A DNA stretch of 64,000 bases. It comes from Hemerocallis citrina. Its lineage: Eukaryota > Streptophyta > Magnoliopsida > Asparagales > Asphodelaceae. Each line of letters begins with the position of its first letter. Positions within the stretch are counted from its first letter, which is position 1. The DNA lies in NCBI GenBank assembly GCA_017893485.1, contig CM030366.1, positions 183,875,947 to 183,939,946 on the forward strand, written 5' to 3'. Shown piece by piece: positions 1 to 12,116 of this stretch. The position numbers and the translations under genes are program-made. The notes beneath the pieces were generated by a model that saw nothing but the letters and a program-made list of their open reading frames with translations, did not search any database and was not told the origin of the DNA.

Positions 1-98
1 TGCATTTGCCAATATTAATTTGTTACATATCTATAATTGGTTTTTCTTCCTTTTCATTGAGCGTCATGTTTTAATAACAGCTGTCATTGTCTCTGCAG
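1..98 (+). other. 3' end of an intron of the PPR gene
   Basis: This AT-rich stretch ends in a pyrimidine-rich tract followed by CTGCAG at 93-98, a good plant 3' splice site. The PPR reading frame continues directly after it. The first exon (start codon and organelle targeting peptide) must lie upstream of the window. Seen directly: the splice acceptor context. Inferred: the intron assignment. Confidence 0.7.
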
Positions 99-1361
99 CT
101 TTCAGAAACAATGGCTAGAAGAGGCATGAACATGACTGTAAGCGATCAAGCTATTCAGCTTGATCTTGTGGCAAAAGCCAGAGGCATTGCTTCTGCTGAA
201 GAGTATTTTATTAACCTTCCAGAAGCTTCCAAAACTCACCTTGCTTACGGATCTCTACTTAATTGCTATTGCAAGGAGCTAATGACCGAAAAGGCCGAGG
301 CGCTCATGGAGAAGATGAAAGAACTAAGTTTCGCCTCGACTCCCATGGCTTATAACAGCTTGATGACTCTTTACTCTAAAACCAACCAACCCGACAAAAT
401 TCCAGGCATCATACAGGAAATGAAGGCTAATGATATACTCCCTGATTGTTATACGTATAACATATGGATGAGGAGCCTCTCTGCCATGGATGATATTTCT
501 GGAGTCGGAAGAGTCATGGAAGAAATGAAGAGAGATGGGCGGGTAGCTGCTGATTGGACAACATACAGTAATTTAGCTTCTATATATGTTAATTTCGGAA
601 TGTTCCAGAAGGCTGAAGGGGCTCTCAAAGAGCTTGAGAAGAGGAATGGCAGTTCAAATCAGAGTCTAGAAGCCTATCAATTCCTAATTACATTGTATGG
701 GAAAACGGGGAATCTTGTTGAAGTTTATAGGGTATGGCGATCTCTAAAGCTAGCATTTCCTAAAATGGCGAATATAAGCTATTTGAATATGATTCAAGTG
801 CTGGTAAAGCTGCAGGATTTGCCAGGTGCAGAGACCTGCTTTAAGGAATGGGAGTCTAATTGTTCCACATATGACATGACATATGACATAAGGATTGTCA
901 ATGCATTGCTTGGTGCGTATCTTAAAGAAGGAATGCTTGATAAAGCTGAGTCTTTTAAGAGGAAGGCGAAGATGAAGGGGGCGAGACTTAATGCAAAGAC
1001 ATGGGAGATCTTCATGGAATACTACTTAAAGAATGGGGATATGAAGTCGGTACTCAGGTGTGTTGACCGTGGAATCAAAAAGGGTCGAAGCCATGATAGG
1101 ATATGGGTCCCACCAAACGAAGTGATTTTTGCTTTGATGTCATACTTTGAAGAGAAGGGAGATGTTGGAGGTGCCGAGGGTTTTATTGAGCTTATGAAAA
1201 CAGTGAAATCAGATTTAAGTGTGGATGTTTTTGAAACCCTAATCAGGACATACATAGTTGCTGGGAAGAAGAGCCTGGGAATGAGGCGAAGGTTGAAAAT
1301 GGAGAACGCGGTTGTGAGTGAAGTTGCAGAGAAGTTGCTTGAGGAAGTGTGTGGGGAATGA
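99..1361 (+). CDS. P-class pentatricopeptide repeat protein, 3' exon (5' partial)
   Basis: About 420 codons, open from the splice acceptor to TGA at 1359-1361. The protein is a run of roughly nine or ten 35-residue helical hairpins. Typical repeat starts are AYGSLLNCYCKELMTEKAE, AYNSLMTLYSKTNQPDKI, TYNIWMRSLSAMDDISGVG, TYSNLASIYVNFGMFQKAE and AYQFLITLYGKTGNLVEVY. No E or DYW tail is present, which makes it P-class. Proteins of this class bind organellar RNA one base per repeat and act in RNA stabilisation, splicing or translation in mitochondria or plastids. The pattern resembles the Arabidopsis At1g02150/At4g02820-like group, but I do not assign an orthologue. The N-terminus and transit peptide are outside the window. 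The ATG at 111 is internal, since coding similarity is expected to continue upstream in the previous exon. It is the only intact host gene here; no frameshift or stop is seen. Confidence 0.93.
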   Translation, partial: LSETMARRGMNMTVSDQAIQLDLVAKARGIASAEEYFINLPEASKTHLAYGSLLNCYCKELMTEKAEALMEKMKELSFASTPMAYNSLMTLYSKTNQPDKIPGIIQEMKANDILPDCYTYNIWMRSLSAMDDISGVGRVMEEMKRDGRVAADWTTYSNLASIYVNFGMFQKAEGALKELEKRNGSSNQSLEAYQFLITLYGKTGNLVEVYRVWRSLKLAFPKMANISYLNMIQVLVKLQDLPGAETCFKEWESNCSTYDMTYDIRIVNALLGAYLKEGMLDKAESFKRKAKMKGARLNAKTWEIFMEYYLKNGDMKSVLRCVDRGIKKGRSHDRIWVPPNEVIFALMSYFEEKGDVGGAEGFIELMKTVKSDLSVDVFETLIRTYIVAGKKSLGMRRRLKMENAVVSEVAEKLLEEVCGE

Positions 1362-1600
1362 ATGATCTGCCGTTCAAGCCTTTTTAATAAAATTGCGAAT
1401 GCTGTAAATCTCTGCCCTGGTGTTCTCAATTTGTTTTGAGAGAGTATTTTTATCTGTCTCATTTGAGAGGCTTGTTTGAAAAAGCCTTGGGCTTTTCTTT
1501 CTGCTTGCTTGCTGTAGTATTTATGTAGCAGGGCTTAGAAGTGCACTATTTTATATTTCTGTTGCCATCTAATTATTTCTTTTAATACTTCTAGTTACAG
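1362..1600 (+). terminator. 3' UTR and poly(A) signal region of the PPR gene
   Basis: A canonical AATAAA lies at 1386-1391, only 25 bases after the stop codon, and is followed by T-rich sequence (about 1425-1560) of the kind that supports plant 3' end formation. The actual cleavage site cannot be read from sequence alone. Confidence 0.5.
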
Positions 1601-2097
1601 TTGATGGCTGCTTTGATTTGTACTGATATGCAGCTTTGGATATAACGTCCATGTTCTTAAGCAGCTTAATAGTTGATTCGATTTGAATGTTGCTTACAGA
1701 TTTTATTGCTTGGTTCTCTGAAATGGAATCAAGTGATTCCCTCAAAAGTTGTCAATAAGATGATAACCACTTCAGGCCCAAGAATTTCATTGTTGTTCTT
1801 CTTTTTATTTTATTTATTTTGTTTATTTATTTTTCTTTTCTAGTAGACAGAGAAGAGGAAACGTGAAAATTTTTAGTTTGAAATTATCTGTCATCCCGAA
1901 TGCCTATTCAAATATTAGTTTCAAAATTTTGTACTGCACTTTTGTAGAAACGAAGCCTCTAAATGTGGAAGTGTTGTTGCAACAACAACAAAAACAGTAA
2001 GATGACGAGGCCTTTATCCTAAAATTTTCGGTATAATTCTTCTTTGTCAAATTTTTTCATATTCTTATTGATAGCTTCACTCTAGCGCATTTTACAA
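1601..2097. other. AT-rich intergenic sequence
   Basis: No coding frame, terminal repeat or RNA gene is visible. The stretch separates the PPR gene from the first recognisable LINE remnant. Confidence 0.6.
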
Positions 2098-2919
2098 GTG
2101 AATGAGGACGCATCCCTTTCAAACATTTGGGCTCTATTATCGTGTGTTCCTGGAGGAAACTACAATGAGATTCTCGAGAAGATCATAAACAGAATGGCTG
2201 GATGGAAAACTTTGACTCTCTCCTTTGTTGGACGGATTGTCATGCTCAAGAGTGTCGTCCAAACAATGCCTTTGCATACAGTCACATCGATGAGTGCCAC
2301 AAAGTATTGATTGAGATTGTCGGGCATTTCTAGGGTCTAAGGAATTTGGTAGGAGGGGAATGCTAATGATAAAAATGGGCTACTATATGTGAACATGTTG
2401 ACCAGGGTGGAATAGGGCTTCGCTAGGTGATGGAGAAGTGTTTTAAGTGCTTATACTGATCCATGAATATCATATGCTCCTGTTGATAAAATGCCATTGC
2501 CATAATGGAAAGCAAGGTTAGCGACTTCATCATGTCTCCTACAGAAAGGAATGCAGAACGCCATGCAGAATGTTTTCCAGACTATTCCCTTGCTGAAATA
2601 TTGCGTGGACCAATACCTACAAGGTCAACATGTGATGTTCTGAAATGGTTCGATTTTTCAATATCCAAAAACTCAACTAAAGGAGTTATTTTCTAAAGCT
2701 TGTAGACCTGAGATGGAAGGAGAGACGCTTGCACCCTCTGCAATTTGGAGGATAAAATCTACACCAAGAGCAAAAGCTTGGTTATTGAAAGCATTTTGTC
2801 GGCAGAATAGCCTCCAAAACCTTTTCATTTCGAAGAGGTCTCGTTGATTCTCTGCAATGTGATTGGTGTTTAGTTGCAAATGAATCGACGAATCACTTAT
2901 TACTTTTTGAGTGTGAATG
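2098..2919 (+). pseudogene. Degenerate LINE ORF2, 5' part: end of RT, connection, zf-RVT
   Basis: The first frame (2098-2310) shows the plant LINE post-RT signature ILEKIINRMAGWKTLTLSF followed by GRIVMLKSVVQTMP. A stop-broken stretch follows, with WATICEHVDQGGIGLR-like residues and then a VSDFI..FPDYSLAEILRGPIPT connection region (2505-2650). The zf-RVT region at about 2740-2919 reads WRIKSTPRAKAWLLKAF and then RGLVDSLQCDWCLV.NEST.HLLLFECE with Cys-x2-Cys and His/Cys ligands in order. Several stops and frame changes show that it is dead. The endonuclease and most of RT are absent. The protein stops abruptly at 2919, where a hAT element is inserted, and resumes at 18493. Confidence 0.8.
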
Positions 2920-3137
2920 CAGGGACAGATCCAGGATTGAAAAATGATGGGGGTTGGATTTTTTTTGTTTTTTTATAGGTTGGATTGGAGGGAATCGGGT
3001 TTGGATGAGCAAATAGTCATAGTTCGGATTTTTTTTCCAAAATCACTCACTTTTCGAAACTAATTCTTAAAATGACCCACTTTCCAAACTAATTTCTGTG
3101 GTGGACCCGTCCTCCTAAGTCGCAGTTACATCACTTA

Positions 3138-4192
3138 GGGGGCGTTTGGTACACGGATTGGAGAATTCCCAGGAATTGGTGGATTCCCAGGAATATGGGG
3201 GTGGGAATGAATATTCCCGGGAATGTTGCAATACTGTGTTTGGTATACGACATTACATGCCTGGGAATACTTTATTACTGTGTTTGGTATAGAACAATTC
3301 ATTTCCATCAATCCATCTCTATAGTAGACATTACCGAAAATACCCTTTTGGCTTTATTTAAAAATAAATAAATATAAAAGTTATCTAATTTAATAATTGA
3401 TATATATGCATACATGTGCAAAAGCAATACTGATATATATCTTATAAAACTTTATATTAAATTAACAAATATATTCATAAAAAAATTACACTATGATTCA
3501 AATATATTTCAACCAGTTAGATGAAAAACATAACAAAAAGAAAAAATGAAATGTATTTATTAACACGAGACATAAGTACTGAAATATATACAAATGAAAC
3601 AATAAAGTTCATAGAAGCAAATTCCAACTCCACATATTTCAACAAGTTTTAAATTGAAAAAAAACATAATAGCTACTAGATTGCAGTTTGTGTCAGCTAC
3701 TGATCAAACAAACCATTTTTTAAAGAGAACAGAAGTACTCCATGTTCTCTCCTTACAAAAATGAATGAAAGTTGATACCACCCGCACAAGCCACATCTCA
3801 TCTAAAAAAAAAACTAGTGAAAAGAGAAACATATACCTGAGGTAAATATAATCCTCTTGACATTTAATTGCACCACTAAAAATGATTGGAAGTTGCCGTA
3901 AAAGTCACTTAAGTTGTCAGGATTTCGTAATTAACAATCCGGATCCTACAATCCTAGTTCTTAACAATATGGAGGGTATTTTGGGTATGCAATAATCTCA
4001 CTCATTTTTTATGTGGAGGAATCCACAAATCCCACCCTTTTCAAGGGGAATGTTTATCCTTCCAAACTAATTATTTTGATAACCCAGGAAATTTAAAATT
4101 ATTTACAAAACTATACCTATGTCTTACCAAACCAGGTAATCAAGAGGGTAATCCTAGATTCCCTTATACATTACCGCGTACCAAACGCCCCC
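3138..4192. mobile_element. PIF/Harbinger (Tourist-like) MITE, 1055 bp
   Basis: There is a perfect 15-bp terminal inverted repeat, GGGGGCGTTTGGTAC at 3138-3152 and its complement at 4178-4192. The match extends to 19 bp with one mismatch. It is flanked on both sides by TTA (3135-3137 and 4193-4195), the standard Harbinger target duplication. Subterminal copies of TGTTTGGTATA occur near 3237 and 3280, as is common in Tourist elements. The interior is AT-rich with no open frame, so transposase would have come from elsewhere. Confidence 0.88.
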
Positions 4193-4689
4193 TTAAAGAA
4201 GAGAAACATGTAATTTTTCACATTTTTCACATTTTTAAAATCACATTTTTCACAACATATAAACATATCTTCTAGATTCAGAGTTTAAAATCACATCACC
4301 AAGGATCAACACTTCAAATGAACGATTTCGGGAATGGAATATACACCTAAATGCTCAGTCCACAATCAACCGCAAATCTTGCAAACTAAGATAAGTAGAT
4401 AACATGAGAATCTAATGTCATAAAATAAGGCAAAATCATACAGCACTTTAAGATCTATCAAACACAAACACCATAAGTAATGTTTTTTTTTTGAAGGAAA
4501 AGGTGGAATATGGTCACCCTGTTTCATTAATAAGAAATTAAAGAAACATACCCAGAGTACTGGGCCCAGATACAATCTACAGACAGAATTCCTCCAACAG
4601 CACTGGAGGGTGGGCCGACAAACGTGCTCGGTCCAACAAAATTGTATGTACGTCAGTTTAGCTTCGTACACTGCCACCACGGCACATGC

Positions 4690-5962
4690 ACACCCACCTA
4701 AAACTAGTCTGACAGGATTTTATCACCCGTCGATCCCTGCCTTCACCTCGCTGGGGGACCCCATCTTTGGGCAAAAGCCTCGCAGGCCGAATATTGACAA
4801 CTGTCGAGCTTCGTCTACCCGCTGGGGGGGCCTCATCATTGGGCCCAAGCCTCGTAGGCAGAGTTTTGACAACCGCCAAGCTCAATCTATACCTCCTATC
4901 CTCCCACACACATGCTATAATTACTCCCCCACCACAAACCGCAGTCAAGGAGAGAGCCGTGAAGAAGATATCTTCGCCTCTCTCACGCCCTTGCTATCTC
5001 CAGTAATTTCTCATAAATACAGACCACCACCAACATAGAGTAGTGAGGAGAAACATCTTCACTCACTCCCTCACTCACTCTCTCTCAATCAGAAAACCAA
5101 TACAAGATTTAGCTGAATGAAGTATCACCTTCTTCTCTCGCCACACCGGGCGATGGCGTTGGGCGTTAGCTTCCATTATGAGGGCATAGTGGTGGTGATG
5201 CCCCGTCGACTGTGGTCATCAGGTGAAGCAGCCCGGATGCAGCCCCCGCCCTTCTAGAAAACACCCCAACAGAACGGGGTACAAGCTCCAACCACTATCT
5301 TTGGTGCTGCCATCAACACAAACCCCGACTACTTCGCCGACTACACCAAACCTGGAGGCCCAAATCATAGCTGCAGATCACCGTAATCGGCCCCGAGAGC
5401 GTGGACATGGTGGCGGCGGCGAAGGAACCATTCCGGCACCACTGAGGGAGACGGACGATGGCATCGGTAGAAGGCATAGGGCACAGAGTAGTGAGTGAGC
5501 GCATCTCATGGGGGGATCCCGTCTTCAGGCCCTAGCCCCACAACCGTACTACACCGCAAACTTCACACCGCGACACACCCAACTCAGACAGCTCCACCAA
5601 CCCCCCCACCAATAAAACCCCTGTCGTCTCGCACAACGGCACTGCCATCCTTACTTACTCTTTCATCATTGCGAATCATAGAGAGAGAAGCACACCCCGG
5701 TTTCTTCACACGCACTACCAACCCTCGAAAAACCAAATCATATCCGCAGATCACCGTGATTGGCCCCAAGAGTGTGGACATGGTGGCAACCACGAAGAAC
5801 ATCCGGGCAAACATCTAGCAAAGCCAACCAACCCCAACCTAACCCAAACCCCAACCAACTCACCCCCAACTCCAAATCGTCACAGATCTGGAAGTCAACG
5901 CCACCGCTTGGTCGTCGACTCGATGGCAAGTCGGCCGGACTCCTCGCTCGACGGCAGTTCAG
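4690..5962. repeat. GC-rich unclassified region with two internal direct repeats
   Basis: Two pairs of diverged direct repeats are visible: 4749-4810 with 4820-4881 (about 62 bp, core CGCTGGGGG and AAGCCTCG), and 5361-5436 with 5734-5806 (about 75 bp, core GCAGATCACCG and GTGGACATGGTGGC). Short open frames occur on both strands, but none looks like a known protein and their composition follows the repeats. I take it as the 3' body of the minus-strand retroposon, without being able to classify it. Confidence 0.4.
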
Positions 5963-6349
5963 TGTAAGCCCTATTTTCAGATTTTATTGTATTTTGTTTT
6001 CTTTTGATTATTGTATTTGGATTCATTTGTTATAATGTATTTAGTGTTTTCTTGGGTTCTTTTGTTCCCTCTTAATCAATCTATGTTCTTTTGATTGTAT
6101 TCTGTTCTTTTGCGAATTTTGCTATTTTCTATTTTGAATTGGATTTGTCCTCTTTTGTGTTCGTCTCATCCCATTGCACTTGTTTGTCTCTTTTTGGAGC
6201 CAAAACCGATACCCAGAACCCACATAATATCAACCCAAAACCCTAATTTCTGATCTCTATAAATACCCTATTAATTAAACCCTAATATCTATCTATCTCT
6301 TTCTCCACTGTTTCTCTCTCCCCGCACCTCCTTTCCCTCTCTTTGTTTT

Positions 6350-6470
6350 CTGCTTAACCCAAATCCAACCGCTCACAAACCCAACCGCTCAGTATCCAGA
6401 TCACAAACCTAACCCAAACCCAACCGCTCACAAACCTAACCCAAACCCAACCGCTCAGTATCTAGATCAA
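6350..6470. repeat. Short minisatellite in the LTR leader
   Basis: Several imperfect copies of a 20-30 bp unit containing CCCAACCGCTCA and ACAAACCTAACCCAAA lie just downstream of the TATA box and immediately before the minus-strand insertion. Confidence 0.55.
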
Positions 6471-6479
6471 GTTGATAAA

Positions 6480-9400
6480 AGAATTTTCATGCAATTTCAT
6501 GGCCTGTTAAATGTTGAGTTAACCCTGACTGAGTCAGGCCTGTCTAATGTACTAGTTAACTAACACATTAGCCAAACCTGGCTCTGATACTACTAAAAAC
6601 TTTGTCACGCCCCACTTCCCAAAAATGCAGAATACGAGTGCGTGACGAAGCCCAGTGAATGATTTTAACATCATTCATAAGCTGTAGGATCGACTCAGTA
6701 TCACAACAAGAACATAAAAAGAGATATATATAACCAAGCATGCATGAATAATTTATTAGCAACAGAAACAATTGAAAACACAATAATAATATCCAAATAG
6801 TTTCAAGTCTGGATCAAGTTAAAATTCGGGAACATCAGCCCATTACATGTTCTTAAGAAGACAGAATAAATAATTCAAGAAAAACAAATAATCTAAACAA
6901 GTCCTTTCTCCACTTGAAGACTAAAACCTCTGCTCACCAATTCCAGCAGGTAGCTCATCGCCAAAGTCTGCTTAATAAATATAAAAGGGAAAAAATAGGA
7001 AAAACAAGAGAAAATGCCCTTAGTGCAAGTTAAGGCCACAAATAGTAAAAACGAGTACAAGTAATGTAGAACAAAAAATGGAATCAAGAATGTAATAGGG
7101 TTACAACAAGTAGTGCGAATTGAGGAACTAACTAGCAAGAAGGACAAATCAAGTAAATAGGCTGGATAACAAATACTAATAGTGAAGCAAGTGACAGGTA
7201 AACATGTAGGGTTTCTAACCTCAAGTGACAGACATCTAGTACAAGTGTCAGGTATCAAGTCTCAAGTCTAGTGCCAAGTTGTCAAGTACAAGTATCAAGT
7301 GAGCAAGTATCGAGTTCAAGTTTCATGTATCAAGTTTCATGTATCAAGTAGTCAAGTATCGTGTAAGCATGTATCATGTTCAAGTCTTGCAGTTATTACT
7401 ATCTAGGTAACACTTCATGCATCCATACTTTTACTACATGGTTGCTACAGTCAATGAAATTTCGTTTAGGCCTAGTAATGGAGTCTATAGGGCGGCGTAC
7501 TCAGGTATCAAGTATCAAGCAAGTCATGCTCATGAATCAGGTAATCATATAACTAGTTCATGTGTCAAGTCATAACAAGACAAGTCATGAATCATATATA
7601 TACTAGTTCATGGATCAATAATATACTAGTCCATGAATCGATTTATAATATACTAGTTCATGAGACATGTATCAAGTGGGAAATACGGCCCCCCTTCCGA
7701 GTATACTTACCTATATTGTTCACTACTATGGTCTTTCCCTTAAACCCCGGCTTGTTACTTTTATTAATTTTTTATCAAGCAAGCATACATGTGTGCGAAA
7801 CAAGTCAAGAAATCATAGTCATGGACATGGAATAAGTCTGAGATATTTATATGGCATATTCGAGGGTCAACATGAATAAAAATAACACATACAACGAAAA
7901 TCTCAAATCTGGACCGCACAACGTTGCTGTACCAAAAGTGTGATTCCCGTCGCTACGAGATAGCAAATGTGGATCCGTCAGGAGATCTAGAAACTAGACT
8001 CCTGCCCAGTTTCATCGCATATAATTAAGGTACGAGAAAGTTGTGATAATATGTGTTAAAACAGTGAACTATACAGCTAATGTGTTCAGGCAGAATTTGT
8101 GTATTTAAGTTTATACATGTGAAACAGTGTTGAAATATTGTTGATTAATTCTAAGAAAGTTTGGGAAGGTTCTCTAGGGTGTCCAGCAATAGCATATAAA
8201 ATTTCAAGTCAAATGCTTACTGTTAACATAGTTAAATTAATTTGCAACCTAAAGATGTGCGGCAGTTTTGCGAATCTGTGACTAACGACATAGCTGCAGT
8301 AAAACTATGATAACTCCTAGACCGTAACTCAGAATTCAAAAATTCTGGAGGCCATTGACATCTAGGCATCTAGAGCTACATTTACTGTTGAGGGCTCAGG
8401 TTCAGATTCTGATGTTAAAGGGGTCAAAACAGCATAGTAAGATCCAGGATAGCAACGAGTGTGAGTGTCTTACATGTTTAGGTTGTATGATAATTGGTTG
8501 TTAGGCACCTAGATTAATGTGTGATACATATACGGAGTAATGGTCATCAAAACAGCAAGCAACTATATTTTCTCAACTCAAATGAGTGCAAGTTCATCAC
8601 ATACAAGATATAACACACAACTACAAATCTAGGGTTCCTTAATTTCATGTGTTCATGTGACTAGGGGTTAAAATGAGTCCAAGTAGTTGTAATATAACAA
8701 TGAAATTGTTGTGACTCTTAAGATTATAGAATTGATGAGGATTAATATTTGATCAACAACGACGAGTCAAAGAGGAGTCACAACTTCTAACTATTTGCGG
8801 TATTTTCAAATTGAACGCTTGTACTAGAACAAAAATTTGTACAAGATGAATACTTTCCTTGATTTGATGACGATTAGATCCGCTAACTAACGAAAACGGG
8901 ATCGAAAAACCCCGGGCGAAATCTCCTAAAAGCATGTACGAAGCATGCGCAAGGAATCAATCAGCAACTAGTGAATCCCCACACCAGATCTGGCCAGAAC
9001 AGGGAACGGCAGTTCGGATCTGGCATGGCAAAACAGCGAACAGCGGATCCAGCCACTCAAAACGCGATTTCGCATCGGATTTGGCCGAACAGGGGACAAC
9101 AGGATCAGATCCGCTGTGGCCGAACAGGGGACAGCGTGTTCGACCAATCGTTGGCCGTCTTCTTCCTCACGACAGCAGCAAGCGGGAGAGGGCGCGATGG
9201 ATCAGAGATGGCGGCTGGCTGACGGCGACGTGGTCGGGGTTCGACTGGTGAGTAGTTGAAGACGGCAACGACGGCGATGGGGTGGCGCGTGTCGAGTTTG
9301 GTGGCAGCTCTGTTTCTGGGTTCGAAAACAGGGGAGGAGAGTGGGGGACTGTTCTGAGGTGGTGTGGCAATGCGACGGAGGTGGAGAGGGAGGCGATGGG

Positions 9401-10030
9401 TCGGAGGTGACGAGGCGAGGAGATGGGGATTGGGCGAGAGGTTGAAGACGGAGTGGGTTCGGGAGTTGGGTAATGGCGAATGGGTGATGGCGGTGGTGGT
9501 TCTGTGGGGATGACGAAGGCTGAAAGGGAATGGTGATGACGACGGTGAAGGGAAAAGTCGCGATCGAGGTTGAAGAAGGTTATGGCGAATGGAGATGGGG
9601 TTATTGGGTTTGGGTGAGTGGAGAAAGGAGACGATGGAAGAAGAAGGAGACGGCGAGTTGTTAGTTTAGCACAGTGAGGGGTATAGGTTAGGGTTAGGGT
9701 AGGGTGTTTAGGGTTTAAATAGTATAGGGTTTTGGGTTAATGGTTATTAGGGTATCCGGTTTGAGTGGGATCCAACTAGAGAATTGGTCAAAAATCATTA
9801 AAAATGGGGAAAAAGAGATAGATGGATTGAATGGTCCATCTGTTCATGAAGAACGACCCAAAAAAGAAGAACGAACAATACAATTGAATTAGATATTGGC
9901 ACAAAAAAATTGAGTCGAAACAAAACAATGATTTTATTCGAACAACAAGATACAGGATCTCAAATTGATAAAAGACTATAATAGGGAAAAATACAGTATA
10001 AAAATACAAATACGGAAAATAGGAGTTACA
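6480..10030 (-). mobile_element. Minus-strand LTR of the M family (M0) with primer-site remnant
   Basis: On the minus strand the LTR runs 10030 to 6603, starting TGTAACTCCTATTTTCCG and ending GGGGCGTGACA. Beyond its end (6480-6602) is the same leader and iMet primer sequence seen at 50560-50690. The primer site is mutated (complement of TAGTATCAGAGCC near 6577-6591). The rest of the internal region and a second LTR are missing. It shares ATCAAGT-rich arrays (about 7240-7400) and a conserved block at 7391-7454 with the M1 and M2 LTRs, but is clearly more diverged, hence an older insertion. Confidence 0.75.
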
Positions 10031-11905
10031 AATCTGCTTTTGACAATTTCGTTAAGATTATCGGGGGTTACACGAGCTAACCCGACGTACTCTTAACATC
10101 GTGCTATTTTTTTAAAATCTTAGACCCAGTCCCCATTGTTTCATGCATATGCACTTTTAAATAAACTAGATTCATGTTTAGAATTGCTGGATAAACTGGA
10201 CATGTTAAATTGAATGTATTGGATCGGTTTTAATTGATGAATTGACACCATGACTGTGATAAATGTACCTTGAACCTTAGAAATTGCATGTTGACACATA
10301 GGATTCACTTGATTACTAATTTGCATGCTATATGTGATCATATGATTTACTTATTTGCCTATCCATATTAAGACAATTTCTGGACTGCTGTATGTTTCAC
10401 TTTGAATCAGATTTTAAACCATGCTAATGACATAATTTGGAAGAACTTACTAAACATAAAATGTAGCCCTTGATGTCTAGATAATTTTTCCCTGGTCTGG
10501 ATTTAAATTTCGATTTGTCATCTGTTAGATATCATCACTTTACTGCAACTGTGTTAGTAATTTCAGACCCATAATTTCATGCGTACCCTGCGGTTCTATA
10601 TTTTATTTGACCCTGCTATTAGTACAAGAAAAATCTGAAATAATTTAGGCTGGACCTAGACATGTATATGTATCGCCCACAATTTTTATAGATTTTATTA
10701 ATGAGTTCTCTGATCTGAAATAAATAGTTGAATACAACATACTGCATGCTGCCTGAACTTAAAATCTGATTAGATTACAGTTTTCACTCTAGTTCCTATA
10801 TCTTTTATATACCTTAATTATACTCGCTAGAACCGTGTGGAAGTCTACTTTAAAGATCTTCTGGCAGTTTCAGATTTGTTAATTTGTAGTGACCATAATC
10901 CATGTTTTGGTACAGTAAGGTCATGCTGTCCTGATTTTGTGAAATGTGTTTATATGATGTGTTTGCCTTATGCTTTGTCGGTAATGCTTAGAATTAGTCA
11001 CACATAGTAATGAAAAACATCGACACTCTCTTGCATGCTCACATAGGATGAAAATAAATTGATAACAAGCTGGGGTTACATGGGATGACTTAATAGTGAA
11101 CAATCGAAGACTATACTCAATCGGGCCCTACTGTACTGACCGTACTGTATGGCCATAAATACTGCCTGATAAACACTGATACTGAACATTAAACACTGAA
11201 TACTGGGCCGAGTACATGAACCGCGAATTCATCATCAGTCTAAAACGTTCACTGTGTGTTGCGTCGAATCTGTGGAATGGGATGCAGTAGTACGTGTACT
11301 AGATAGACTAATAAAATACTTAATAAACTGTATTTCTTGCTTGATCCTGACATCACTCATTACATACGTGATTTACTGTATACCTTTGATAATATTGCCT
11401 GCTCTTTGCTTTGTTCTTTGACTTTGACCCTGTCCTTATTCTTTGATATACATGTTTCCTTTATCTTCTGTTTTTCTCTACTTGCCACCCACAACTTGCT
11501 CTAAGGACACTCTTTTATTTCATTTTAGACTAGGAATTTACAGGTGCTGAAGAATCTTTTCCTGAAGGAATTGGTGAGCAACGTTTCTAAAGATGAATCC
11601 AGTCTCCGCTGCTTAATTTTACTTGATGCTATTTATTTCTTGAATACTATTATAACTTGTACTTTGTTTGGGCTCTATGACCTATAGTTTTGTTTCGATC
11701 CCGGATGTTAGATATTTATACTGTTGGTTTATTTCATTATTATTGGAATTTATCTTGTTTCATGTGGTTATATTTTCCTGCGTGGTTGTACTTTGTTGCT
11801 CTCATTGCTGAGTTAGTCTGGTACAGCTTATGTATGATGTTTATATCATTCACTGGACCTACATTACATACTCGTGTTCCGTATTTTGGGAAGCGGGACG
11901 TGACA

Positions 11906-12116
11906 AGGTTTTTAGTGGTATCTAAGCCCAGGGTTGAGTAATATATCAATCAAACATGATTATCTTTAAGAGGGTTGGCTTTCATTGGTATATTAGTCGA
12001 GTTTGGCTCAAGCCAGGTTAACTCAGTGATTTTCACACCACGATAATCACAAGAATACTTGTATAATAACCAACATATGATCTGGGTACTGACTATCTTT
12101 GATCGTGTTTCAGGCT
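11906..12116 (+). promoter_or_regulatory. Primer binding site and leader of element 1
   Basis: TGGTATCTAAGCCC at 11916-11929 follows the LTR end after ten bases. It is a mutated form of TGGTATCAGAGC, the complement of the initiator tRNA-Met 3' end used by many plant LTR elements. A leader of about 190 bp precedes the gag ATG at 12117. Confidence 0.75.

Larger units (their letters stand above)
5963..11905 (+). repeat. 5' LTR of element 1 (interrupted by a minus-strand LTR)
   Basis: It starts TGTAAGCCCTATTTTC at 5963 and ends GGGAAGCGGGACGTGACA at 11905. The ends match element 2 (TGTAACCCC and GGGAAGCGGGGCGTGACA). A telo-box (AAACCCTAA, 6238-6246 and 6277-6285) surrounds a TATAAATA at 6258-6265, marking the U3 promoter. 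The segment from about 6480 to 10030 is a foreign minus-strand LTR with a short internal tail. About 10130-11905 is the rest of this LTR. Confidence 0.7.

Noticed and set aside
794..1462. Minus-strand open frames across the PPR exon
   Set aside because: Shadows of the PPR coding strand; no independent evidence.
5223..6035. Pro/Thr-rich open frames before element 1
   Set aside because: Low-complexity translations of the repeat-bearing block; one runs across the LTR start of element 1, so it cannot be a gene.
9680..9720. TTAGGGTTAGGG-like tract suggesting an interstitial telomere
   Set aside because: Only two or three imperfect units, and the same tract lies at the equivalent place in M1; it belongs to the M-family LTR promoter region.
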